From Halioxenophilus aromaticivorans (GTDB taxonomy: Bacteria > Pseudomonadota > Gammaproteobacteria > Pseudomonadales > Cellvibrionaceae), in contig NZ_AP031496.1 of the NCBI RefSeq assembly GCF_042850945.1, forward strand, positions 992,001 to 1,056,000: a stretch of DNA of 64,000 nt, given 5' to 3'. The notes under the pieces are model-generated. The model made no database searches and was not told where the DNA came from. It saw only the letters and a list, made by a program, of their open reading frames with translations. Made by a program: the position numbers and the translations under genes. Numbering within the stretch: the stretch's first letter is position 1; every line of letters starts with the position of its first letter. Below, piece by piece: positions 8,894-15,492 of the stretch.

Positions 8894-9865
8894 ATGACTC
8901 GCCCTAGAAAAACACAGGTCTGTATAGAAGGCACTCCGTACTACCATGTCGTTTCCCGTTGTGTTCGGCGCACATACCTGTGTGGTGTGGATCATAGCAC
9001 TGGTCGTAGCTTCGAGCATCGTCGTAATTGGATAGAAGATAGGATCCGACTGCTCGCTTCTATTTTCAGTATTGATGTCAGTGCCTATGCTGTGATGTCT
9101 AATCACTGCCATATTGTATTAAAACTCAGCCCAGAGGAATCTTTGGGCTGGTCCGATAAAGAAGTATTGACGCGATGGACCAGCCTGTTCAAAGGGCCCA
9201 CGTTGGTACAAAAGTACATCGATAATCAAAATCTTAGTCCAGTCGAATTAAACGCTGTAAGCGATTGTGTAGACGTCTACCGCAAACGGTTAGCTGATCT
9301 GGGTTGGTATATGAAATGCTTAAACGAGCCCATTGCTCGGCAAGCCAATAAAGAAGACGAATGCACAGGGCACTTTTGGGAGTCACGCTATAAATCCCAA
9401 GCTCTACTAACGCAAGAAGCCCTTCTGTCCGCGATGTGTTATGTTGATCTAAACCCGGTGAGAGCGGGTATGGCTATTACACCAGAGCAATCAGATTATA
9501 CGAGCATCCAGGAGCGTATTAGGCCAAAGTTCAATACAGAGAAATCTGTTGGCGAACAGATAGAGCTGGGTGCCTTATCGGCGTTTGATTTAACGATAAA
9601 GCCATTACAACCTTTCGAGGAGGCAATCACCAACAGTCCTCAAAATGGCTTACCTTTTAATTTCCCAGATTATCTAGAGTTAGTCGATTTTACGGGCAGG
9701 GCGGTATTAGCAAATAAACGAGGGGCTATCGATAAACACTTGCCACCGATTTTACTGCGGCTGAATATTTCAACAGAAAGCTGGCTTAAAAATTCAACAC
9801 AATTTGAGGCCAAGTACCGGTCAAGTTTCGCAAAAGGGCCGCCATCCATACGCCGCTCGGCCTGA
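8894..9865 (+). CDS. REP-associated tyrosine transposase (Y1, IS200-like/RAYT)
   Basis: A 323-residue single-strand HUH endonuclease. The metal-binding HUH motif is HCH at residues 71-73 (in SNHCHIVL), and the probable nucleophile is Tyr139 in GWYMKCLNEP. The following GHFWESRYKSQ and YVDLNPVRAGM segments are typical of RAYT proteins. The C-terminal extension (YLELVDFTGRAVLANKRG) marks a long subgroup. RAYTs are single-copy domesticated-looking transposases that mobilise short REP sequences rather than themselves. The gene sits in the middle of dense GTGCCTGTCCC repeats, consistent with those being its substrates. I see no flanking inverted repeats of a full IS. Confidence 0.88.
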   Translation: MTRPRKTQVCIEGTPYYHVVSRCVRRTYLCGVDHSTGRSFEHRRNWIEDRIRLLASIFSIDVSAYAVMSNHCHIVLKLSPEESLGWSDKEVLTRWTSLFKGPTLVQKYIDNQNLSPVELNAVSDCVDVYRKRLADLGWYMKCLNEPIARQANKEDECTGHFWESRYKSQALLTQEALLSAMCYVDLNPVRAGMAITPEQSDYTSIQERIRPKFNTEKSVGEQIELGALSAFDLTIKPLQPFEEAITNSPQNGLPFNFPDYLELVDFTGRAVLANKRGAIDKHLPPILLRLNISTESWLKNSTQFEAKYRSSFAKGPPSIRRSA

Positions 9866-10454
9866 CCCGCCTTATATTTTTTCTACCTTCCTTTTGTTCC
9901 TTTCTTGCTAGGTTAAAGTAGTAGGCCTTAATTCGTCTTCAGTTGGTGAAATGTGGCTAATTGGTTTAACTTAAGGTCATATCTATAGTTTGTTGGTAGA
10001 GGTCGGGCCAAAAACCGTGCTCAAATAAGCTAGTTACTCCGACCTTGTATCTTAGATTTCGAATCTAGGTCTTTATTTATATAGTGCCTGTCCCCGGGAT
10101 TCGGGATTGGATTTAGCCAGGCTAAAAAAAAATGCTTGTCCAAGAATGCCTGCAAGGTCTGGAGCGGCGAGCCCCAATACCAAAGTTGCCCTTTGTAGTG
10201 CCTGTCCCTGCAGTGTGTGTGTCCCTGCAGTGTGTGTGGTACTGCAGTGTGTGATTCAACTGAGACGCAGTTCTCAAATCTGCCGTTGCATTACCGCACA
10301 GCTTGAATGATCGTTAATTTTGCCCTGTGGCTATGGCATCATCCTGTTGATGTGTTGTACAAGGGAGGGAGTTCACCAAATTGAGTTTGTCTGGTGTGGT
10401 CTATAAAAGCCCGTTGACAGCCGGAAACGATTCTTTGTGTGAATAAATAATATT
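9866..10454. other. Gene-free stretch with an imperfect palindrome and repeats
   Basis: Between the transposase and the immunity-like gene. It contains the imperfect palindrome TAGATTTCGAATCTA near 10050 and the REP-like repeats listed separately. A frame at 10107-10310 is repeat translation and is not a gene. Confidence 0.5.
10084..10250 (+). repeat. GTGCCTGTCC and CAGTGTGTGTG repeats
   Basis: Copies of GTGCCTGTCCC at 10084 and 10198, then three tandem units of the form CAGTGTGTGTNNYYTG between 10211 and 10250. Same REP-like family as elsewhere, here partly degenerated into a short tandem repeat. Confidence 0.65.
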
Positions 10455-10844
10455 ATGGAAAATATCAAATTAATTGTTTGCCTCCTATCCTTCTTTGCCG
10501 TTAGTTGCGCCAGCGCCAATAACCCCGAACCGTTAAGAGAACCCCTTGATAGTAAGCAGCGTATGCCCGTCGAACAAAGAGATTTGTCGGGTATCGAGTT
10601 CTGGGCAGCGTATATGTCGAAAGACGTTAAGCAGCGAAGATTTGCAGAAATGTATCTGGTTGGTGTATTGGATAGTAGTGAAGGCTATATGTGGTGCGGA
10701 TATGACCAAGTCAAAGGTGGCTCCATTCAGGAGTTGCTTTATCGGAAGTTATCGAAAGCAAATGAAGAGTTTATGGCGGTGCGGGCGTCACATTTAATCA
10801 CGAATATTTTAGCAGATAGTCTGCCTTGCAGGGAGCGCAAATGA
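10455..10844 (+). CDS. tai4: Rap1a/Tai4-family T6SS immunity protein
   Basis: A 129-residue exported protein. Residues 1-20 form a signal peptide ending in a Cys-containing site (AVSCAS), so it may be cleaved or become a lipoprotein. The mature domain matches the Rap1a/Tai pattern: EMYLVGVLDSSEGYMWC, a helical middle, then ASHLITNILADSLPC, with the two conserved cysteines spaced as in the family. Such proteins block type VI amidase effectors in the periplasm. It overlaps the amidase-like gene by four bases (ATGA), so the two are co-transcribed, with immunity first. Confidence 0.82.
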   Translation: MENIKLIVCLLSFFAVSCASANNPEPLREPLDSKQRMPVEQRDLSGIEFWAAYMSKDVKQRRFAEMYLVGVLDSSEGYMWCGYDQVKGGSIQELLYRKLSKANEEFMAVRASHLITNILADSLPCRERK

Positions 10845-11329
10845 GACCAACGTATCAAACTCTAAAAAGCAACTACTACTCGTCAAATGAATTGGCCGCT
10901 AATTTCGTTGATGGTGAGACCCTCTATTCAGAGATAGGTTATGATCAGAATAAATTAATCGAGCAAAACTCTGGTTATGTAAATACCTGTGCCACAAGGG
11001 TTAGTCTGGCATTGTTGAAATCCGGAGTCCGATTTCAGGGCCGCTTGAAAATAAAGCAAGGAGCCTATGAGGGTTATAAAGTTGAACCCGGTGCAAAGCT
11101 ATTGGCCGATCAGCTGATGGATAACCCAAAGTTTGGCCGCCCTGAAATCTACAAGCCCAATGAGTTCGTCGAGAAGGTTAAGAATCGAAAAGGGATTGTT
11201 CTTTTTTGGAAGATTGCTGGTTACGGCGGCGGTCATATTGATCTTATAGAAGTTCATAATGCGGTTTCGGTATGTAACTCAAATTGTTATTTTCAATCCA
11301 AAGAAATTTGGTTTTGGGAGCTGAAATAG
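10841..11329 (+). CDS. tae4: Type VI secretion amidase effector, Tae4 family
   Basis: A 162-residue NlpC/P60-like amidase. Catalytic Cys50 lies in VNTCATRVSLALL and His132 in GYGGGHIDLIE, with Asp134 two residues on, the Cys-His-Asp arrangement of Tae4. It is expected to cut the peptide cross-links of peptidoglycan in rival cells after delivery by a T6SS. There is no signal peptide, as expected. The start is the ATG at 10841, because AGGGAG lies six bases upstream and the ATG overlaps the immunity stop; a start at 10826 is less likely. No T6SS structural gene, PAAR or VgrG is visible nearby. Confidence 0.85.
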   Translation: MRPTYQTLKSNYYSSNELAANFVDGETLYSEIGYDQNKLIEQNSGYVNTCATRVSLALLKSGVRFQGRLKIKQGAYEGYKVEPGAKLLADQLMDNPKFGRPEIYKPNEFVEKVKNRKGIVLFWKIAGYGGGHIDLIEVHNAVSVCNSNCYFQSKEIWFWELK

Positions 11330-11459
11330 TAATATTTCCGATTTTATAGGGCGTGATCCTATATTAACCTTGCCTCACAGAGTCATAAAGGATGTGGAAG
11401 AGATGTGTCTGGGATATTAGGCTGATCCAGTCTGGTGGCGACCTTCTGTCAGCATCTGG

Positions 11460-11843
11460 TTATTCGTTTACTGCACAGCCAAACAAAAGTTTTAGTGTTT
11501 GGTCTTCTTTAGCATCGTTTAGTTTGGCCAGCTCAATAGTATCGATGCGACTATCCAAGGAATTGAAGGTGCCTGCATTAATTCGGCGGGCCAATTCGTT
11601 TTCCACGATGTAGGTGTGATAACTCACCATTGCTGATTTGCATCCGCAATACCCAATCGGCTTTTTAAAATCAAGTCTAGCTGCCAAGTGCAGGGTGCCG
11701 CTTTTATCTCGTATGCTCTGATTTGTTATATAGAGACAATCGCTGATAGGGTTGTTTACTTCCAGTGCTGGCTGGGCTGCGAATGTGGAGCAGCTTACTA
11801 GAACGACGAATAACCACAGAAATTGATGTTTTTGTGCCGCCAT
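11460..11843 (-). CDS. Small exported protein, possibly DUF2195-like
   Basis: A 127-residue protein with a signal peptide (hydrophobic residues 8-18, cleavage probably after TFAA near residue 23). The mature part has cysteines in ISDCLYI, GYCGCKSAMVSYH and LLFGCAVNE. The CGCKSAM-SY segment resembles small secreted DUF2195 proteins, though I hold this loosely. Its place beside the Tae4/Tai4 pair and its cysteine-rich periplasmic nature would fit a second immunity or envelope protein, but nothing proves it. The 5' end and its upstream DNA are duplicated at 11971-12130. Confidence 0.6.
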   Translation of the reverse strand: MAAQKHQFLWLFVVLVSCSTFAAQPALEVNNPISDCLYITNQSIRDKSGTLHLAARLDFKKPIGYCGCKSAMVSYHTYIVENELARRINAGTFNSLDSRIDTIELAKLNDAKEDQTLKLLFGCAVNE

Positions 11844-11916
11844 AGGCGATTCATCCTTTCTCTATATAGGCTTTATACGGTATTAATGTTTAATAGTGCC
11901 TGTCCCCGGGGAGTGC
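11755..11916. repeat. Direct duplication, copy 1 (copy 2 at 11971-12130)
   Basis: About 160 bases covering the 5' end of the leftward small exported gene plus its upstream region recur at 11971-12130 in the same orientation with only a handful of differences and a 3-base deletion. Both copies end at a GTGCC(T)TGTCCC repeat, suggesting that recombination between REP-like repeats made the duplication. Confidence 0.85.
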
Positions 11917-12232
11917 CAACTCGAAAAAGTAATTCATTGTGCCTGTCCCCGAGGAGTTTTCCCGAGGAGTTTTACTTCCAGAGCTGGCTGGGCTGCGAAT
12001 GTTGAGCAGCTTACTAGAACGACGAATAACCACAGAAATTTATGTTTTTGTGCCGCCATAGGCGATTCCTTTCTCTATATAGGCATTATACGGTATTAAT
12101 GTTTAATAGTGCCTTGTCCCTGGGAGTGCCTTTAATGTTTAAGAGTGCCTGTCCCGGGGAGTGAAATATTATGAGCTCTATCACACAAGCGAAACGTCGG
12201 GATAAGCTGTGCCTGTCTCCGGGAGCTACGCG
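11893..12232 (+). repeat. Scattered GTGCCTGTCC repeats
   Basis: Copies near 11895, 11938, 12108 (with an extra T), 12143 and 12208, most followed by CCGGG or CGGGG and then GAGT. They belong to the family clustered around the Y1 transposase. Confidence 0.7.
11971..12130. repeat. Direct duplication, copy 2: truncated gene 5' end
   Basis: Near-copy of 11755-11916. It holds the start region of the small exported protein gene (leftward) without its body, so it is a promoter plus a roughly 25-codon fragment that runs into REP-like repeat sequence. Confidence 0.8.
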
Positions 12233-12244
12233 TGCAGAAATTTG

Positions 12245-12874
12245 TTAGGTTTTAAGTATAACCCTTTGAGTATGCTGGCTCTGGTTACAGACTAAATGCT
12301 CACCTCGCCTAATTTTTGAGAATGCATTTAAAGCCGCCCATGCATAAATGCCACCAAAAGGTAGAGTGAATACTAAATACGTGAACATTTTGAAGACAGG
12401 TATACCGAAGTAATCTTGAGCCAAAAACGGTGATATGGCGAGAAATGCAAAAAAGATATAGAAAAACGTGTACATGGCTTTAAGCCACGTTCGGTACAGC
12501 TTAAAGGAGTACCTCTTTTTGAACCTCACTTTAAGATCCCCTTTCGTATCAATTTTTTCCATTAACTGCCTGGATAAAATATAGTCATCCAGGCACTGCA
12601 AAGGGTCTTCTAGGGAAAGTATGTATTCTACTTCTTGTGCCTTAACCGTATCTGTTCCAGCAATTGCTTGATAGCCTTTTTCGACAGAATATGGATGAAG
12701 ATTTATCTCTTTATTATCAATATCACCCAAAAACTCTTTTGAAAATTTATACTCATCACGGAAGTATGACTTCTTCCATGACTTTATTTGATAAAAAAAC
12801 TTCCAGATTCCAAATAACGCAACGCCAGAAACTATAACCTTTAATACTGTTTCTATTTCCATATTCGTTTCCAT
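12245..12874 (-). CDS. Membrane protein of unknown function
   Basis: A 209-residue protein with an N-terminal hydrophobic segment (about residues 9-27), a charged cytosolic middle with many Glu/Lys/Asp (28-125) and two hydrophobic segments near residues 133-153 and 162-185. The N-terminal start could be either ATG at 12874 or 12862; neither has a strong ribosome binding site. The gene stops at an ACCTAAC sequence and begins just after an attC-like site, so it may be a gene cassette. It is AT-richer than the core genes nearby. I do not recognise the family. Confidence 0.6.
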   Translation of the reverse strand: METNMEIETVLKVIVSGVALFGIWKFFYQIKSWKKSYFRDEYKFSKEFLGDIDNKEINLHPYSVEKGYQAIAGTDTVKAQEVEYILSLEDPLQCLDDYILSRQLMEKIDTKGDLKVRFKKRYSFKLYRTWLKAMYTFFYIFFAFLAISPFLAQDYFGIPVFKMFTYLVFTLPFGGIYAWAALNAFSKIRRGEHLVCNQSQHTQRVILKT

Positions 12875-12890
12875 GATCTTAAGCTCGCAA

Positions 12891-12961
12891 ACCTAACGTC
12901 CAGCGTACCTGCAAAATTCGAGCGCAGCGAGTATATTGTCCAGTGGAGCTAATTGTTATGC
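12891..12961 (-). repeat. attC-like site between two leftward genes
   Basis: On the minus strand the 71 bases start with GCATAAC (close to RYYYAAC), contain a CGCTGCGCTCG turn and end with GTTAGGT, which fits the integron core-site consensus GTTRRRY. It lies three bases after the stop of one gene and 16 before the start of the next, the cassette arrangement. The inner L'/L'' arms pair poorly, so this may be a decayed site. No integrase gene is in the window. Confidence 0.4.
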
Positions 12962-12964
12962 GAT

Positions 12965-13864
12965 TCACAAGCGTAAAGTCGTTCTGCAAGCCTTGCTATA
13001 TACAAGATATTCTCCGGAATAACCGAGCAAACGTAAGAGGTATTCACGCACTACATCGTGACAATAATCGTAATTCTTGATTAATGACTCGTAGGGTTTT
13101 CTTGATAAGCCGAAGTGAATGATTTCGTTCCGCAACCTGATTATTCGTTTGAGCTTCGGTTTCATTCCTTCGGCTGCAAGCATTTTTGTTAGTAAATCAT
13201 TGAATGAAAGTTGCTTTTCTTTCTTTGTATTAGTCTTGGGAGGGTTGCTTATCTCACGAAAGAAGCCAGCTACAAATGGAATGCCAGAGTATTTGGCAAA
13301 AGTACCTTTTAAGTTTTCTAATATCACGAACATTTGCCCAAGCTGGATCTCAAGCGGTAAGCCAGGAAGCTCGCAAGTTGTTAGCATGTCGATTACTTCA
13401 GGTAACTTCCTAGATCTCTTTAATTTTCGATAGTTTGGCCACACTTTCTCCAAATATGACTTCACGACTGAACCATCGTGAATTTCAAGCAGCGGACGAT
13501 ATCGCATTGATTGCCCAACCGCCGACAAAGATTTAGCGCTGCCACGAAACTCAAAGTGATAAGGCGTGACTTGTGACATTGATGCCAAAGACAACAAATA
13601 ACATATATCGAGTACTACCGACTGACCTTCGGAGAACGTTTTCACTCCTGCTACTGAAATACACGTAGTTTCAACAAACCCTTGGGGCTGTTCGGCATTC
13701 CACAAGATCGAGGGATTCTGCTCAAGTTCTACGCGGTACTTCCCTAGTTTCATCTTTATTAGGCATAAGCACCAAGATCCATCTTGGTAGTGCTTTACCT
13801 CACTGCCTGTGCCGAAATAATTTGCGATTTTAGCTTTGAACATCGTTTCTCTTACGCATACCAA
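12965..13864 (-). CDS. Hypothetical protein with HEPN-type RNase motif
   Basis: A protein of up to 299 residues; the ATG at 13843 (AAGAGA upstream) would give 292. The N-terminal two thirds are not recognised. The C-terminal helical part holds RLRNEIIHFG, in which Arg245 and His250 form the Rx4H motif of HEPN ribonucleases, within a basic helix pair. HEPN proteins cut RNA in toxin-antitoxin and phage-defence systems, and stand-alone long HEPN genes of this layout (unique N-terminus plus C-terminal HEPN) are often defence genes. The gene is followed by an attC-like site. The motif is seen; the activity is inferred. Confidence 0.62.
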   Translation of the reverse strand: MVCVRETMFKAKIANYFGTGSEVKHYQDGSWCLCLIKMKLGKYRVELEQNPSILWNAEQPQGFVETTCISVAGVKTFSEGQSVVLDICYLLSLASMSQVTPYHFEFRGSAKSLSAVGQSMRYRPLLEIHDGSVVKSYLEKVWPNYRKLKRSRKLPEVIDMLTTCELPGLPLEIQLGQMFVILENLKGTFAKYSGIPFVAGFFREISNPPKTNTKKEKQLSFNDLLTKMLAAEGMKPKLKRIIRLRNEIIHFGLSRKPYESLIKNYDYCHDVVREYLLRLLGYSGEYLVYSKACRTTLRL

Positions 13865-14240
13865 TTTTATATATGACTTGCGACTGCTCCATCTGTCGTA
13901 TATCTACAAGAAGGTAAGCGGGGCCTAGCCATTGAGGATCAATATTCACTGGTTTCATTAACATTTTACCGCTAGCAAAAAAGCCCGTTAGCCACATATC
14001 CCTCAAAAGTTTTTAGCCATATGTGCCGCTGTATTTGTGCTATCGCCAACTTAACGGCAGTTGATCAAAAGTTCAAGAAATTGTCTAGGCCTGATGAGCC
14101 CATCAAGACGCGCCCCTTTTGTAGGCGGCCACGACAAAAACAGGGCTGTAACTTACCGATAAGGCCCGATAACGCCGGATACAGGAATCGCTGTTTGTAG
14201 GAAGTGGTTCCCAGCACAATATCGGGCATCGGCTTGAATA

Positions 14241-14327
14241 CGGTGGGCCTTCACAGACTTCAAGAGTGGACCTACCTTGTCTTATACAGAGTAGAGTCGG
14301 GTGCTCTAACCAGCGTTATGGCTGGTG
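14241..14327 (-). pseudogene. Decayed tRNA copy C (tRNA-derived repeat)
   Basis: An 87-base relative of the intact tRNA at 34257-34333, in the same orientation. The T-arm, acceptor 3' strand and D-arm end are recognisable, but the anticodon loop is replaced by a longer AT-rich insert and the 5' acceptor strand is lost. The same changed anticodon region appears in the copies at 34032 and 34137, so all three descend from one altered copy. It ends in CTGGTG directly at the left edge of the transposon. Confidence 0.8.
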
Positions 14328-14358
14328 ATGCTGCAATCATAACCTGTCCGCATTTTGT
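14328..14358 (+). repeat. Left end of the Tn7-like element, imperfect inverted repeat
   Basis: Read inward, it has CATAA at offset 11, TGT at offset 18, then CCGC and TTTTG. The right end, read inward, has CATAA at offset 13, TGT at offset 18, CCGC and TTTG. The match is imperfect and was found by eye. Confidence 0.45.
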
Positions 14359-14383
14359 AACCATATCTTGGCCTTTATTAAGG

Positions 14384-14734
14384 CTAAAAATTGCTCTGCT
14401 CTCGCCACGATTTGAGGTATCTATTGACCTTCTCAATATCCTCAAAGTTACCAGTACTCATAATATCCAATGCAGACGCACCATCCCATTCACTGTTTGG
14501 TTTTCTTATCCAGGAACGGCGGGCTTGCTCGCCACCCAGGAGCACTTGAAGAGACTCATAAATCCCAATGAGTGCTGAAATCTTATAAAGATCTGGCATG
14601 GGAATGTTGAGATCATCCGTCAATTCGGTATTCAGCAGCGAGCGCTTCTCTGATTCTGTTAATGCCCATTCATCAGCTATTTTATCAAACAGCTTTTTGG
14701 CAACCTCGTGGGTGACCTTTGAATCCATTGCCAT
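14384..14734 (-). CDS. Antitoxin-like protein, Xre/MbcA/ParS family (DUF2384), without toxin
   Basis: A 116-residue protein with the layout of the Xre/MbcA/ParS antitoxins: an N-terminal helical part (LFDKIADEWALTESEKRSLLN) and a C-terminal toxin-binding part (IGIYESLQVLL, WIRKPNSEWDGASALDIM). The usual partner is a RES-domain toxin that consumes NAD+, coded next to it; here the downstream side is the transposon end and no RES gene is present. It may be an orphan antitoxin or a regulator of the element. It lies just inside the left end and is divergent from the XRE-tnsAB unit. Confidence 0.72.
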   Translation of the reverse strand: MAMDSKVTHEVAKKLFDKIADEWALTESEKRSLLNTELTDDLNIPMPDLYKISALIGIYESLQVLLGGEQARRSWIRKPNSEWDGASALDIMSTGNFEDIEKVNRYLKSWREQSNF

Positions 14735-14985
14735 CTCTAACTCCTCGGCCGCAACACTAAATTCTGACGCTATCAGCTATTAATTTATAGGCTTCATGGA
14801 AGATACGTGACCAGAAGCGAGAGTGTCTGACTTTTCAAAAGGTATACCGTCAATCTGAAATTTTGCAGCCGAAAGTGCAATATAAATTGCACTTTGAAGC
14901 GGTTCCAGCTGAGAAACTGCAATATTTATTAACATATTGAAAAATATAGAGAAATTATCTCTATTATTCTTTACTCGCTCTATTT

Positions 14986-15018
14986 GATCCAATAATCTTT
15001 TTAAAAAATTACTGGATC
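14986..15018. promoter_or_regulatory. Inverted repeat upstream of the XRE regulator, probable operator
   Basis: GATCCAATAAT (14986-14996) is mirrored by ATTACTGGATC (15008-15018) across an AT-rich 11-base centre, ending about ten bases before the XRE start codon. The position is that of an autoregulatory operator overlapping the transposon regulator promoter. Confidence 0.5.
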
Positions 15019-15028
15019 GAGTGAAGTG

Positions 15029-15391
15029 ATGACACCGTTTGGTAAAGTCCTCTCACAATTACGGCGTAGCCGAAAACTCCAGCAGCGTGAGCTGGCAGAA
15101 CGTATTGGCGTTCAGCCTTGCTATATCTCCGCAATGGAAGGCGGCAAGAAGGGACCACCTTCAAAAGCCGTCATGCACAAGCTGATAGAAGCACTCGAAC
15201 TTTCCCCTGAAGAAGCCGATTCCCTGACATCTTCCATTGGCCCATCTGAGCGCGTTTTCCGTGTCCCGGAAAGCGTCAGCCTGGAGGAGTATGCCTTTTT
15301 GTGGGAACTCAGACAGAGGCTTGGTTCTTTGAGTGGGGAAGAATTGGCCATTATGACCAATGCCCTGCGCCTTGGCGGGGCGAACAGGTAA
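15029..15391 (+). CDS. XRE-family helix-turn-helix regulator of the transposition genes
   Basis: A 120-residue protein. Residues about 5-62 form a Cro/C1-type HTH (LRRSRKLQQRELAERIGVQPCYISAMEGGKKGP), followed by a helical tail (VSLEEYAFLWELRQRLG) likely used for dimerisation. It is the first gene of the rightward transposition unit, about 100 bases before tnsAB, and is flanked on both sides by palindromes that could be its operators. The start is the ATG at 15029; a GTG directly before it is possible. It probably represses transposase expression; a cargo-control role is the alternative. Confidence 0.82.
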   Translation: MTPFGKVLSQLRRSRKLQQRELAERIGVQPCYISAMEGGKKGPPSKAVMHKLIEALELSPEEADSLTSSIGPSERVFRVPESVSLEEYAFLWELRQRLGSLSGEELAIMTNALRLGGANR

Positions 15392-15440
15392 CAGCGCTAA
15401 CCAAAAGAGGAGCTAAATCCATGATATAGAAACAAAAAAA

Positions 15441-15486
15441 CCGAAAACAATGGCTTGCTTTCGGCTTCTTCGGGAGTAGTTACTCC
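15441..15486 (+). promoter_or_regulatory. Leader hairpins before tnsAB
   Basis: Two palindromes sit between the XRE gene and tnsAB: CCGAAA/TTTCGG (15441-15446 with 15459-15464) and GGAGTA-GT-TACTCC (15473-15486). The second ends seven bases before the GTG start of tnsAB. They may be an attenuator, or an operator for the XRE protein. Confidence 0.45.
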
Positions 15487-15492
15487 GGTGTC

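Larger units (their letters stand above)
13865..14383. other. Gene-free stretch up to the Tn7-like element
   Basis: It holds no gene. From 14241 to 14327 it carries a decayed tRNA copy (separate entry), after which the transposon begins. The frame open across the tRNA copy (14204-14578) is not coding. Confidence 0.6.

Noticed and set aside
10107..10310. 67-codon frame with CPCSVCVP-type repeats
   Set aside because: Pure repeat translation.
14204..14578. Open frame of 124 codons reading rightward
   Set aside because: It translates the decayed tRNA copy and the reverse of the antitoxin-like gene.
14780..14992. A 70-codon leftward frame between the antitoxin-like gene and the XRE gene
   Set aside because: It needs a TTG start inside the probable operator palindrome, has no ribosome site and matches no family.
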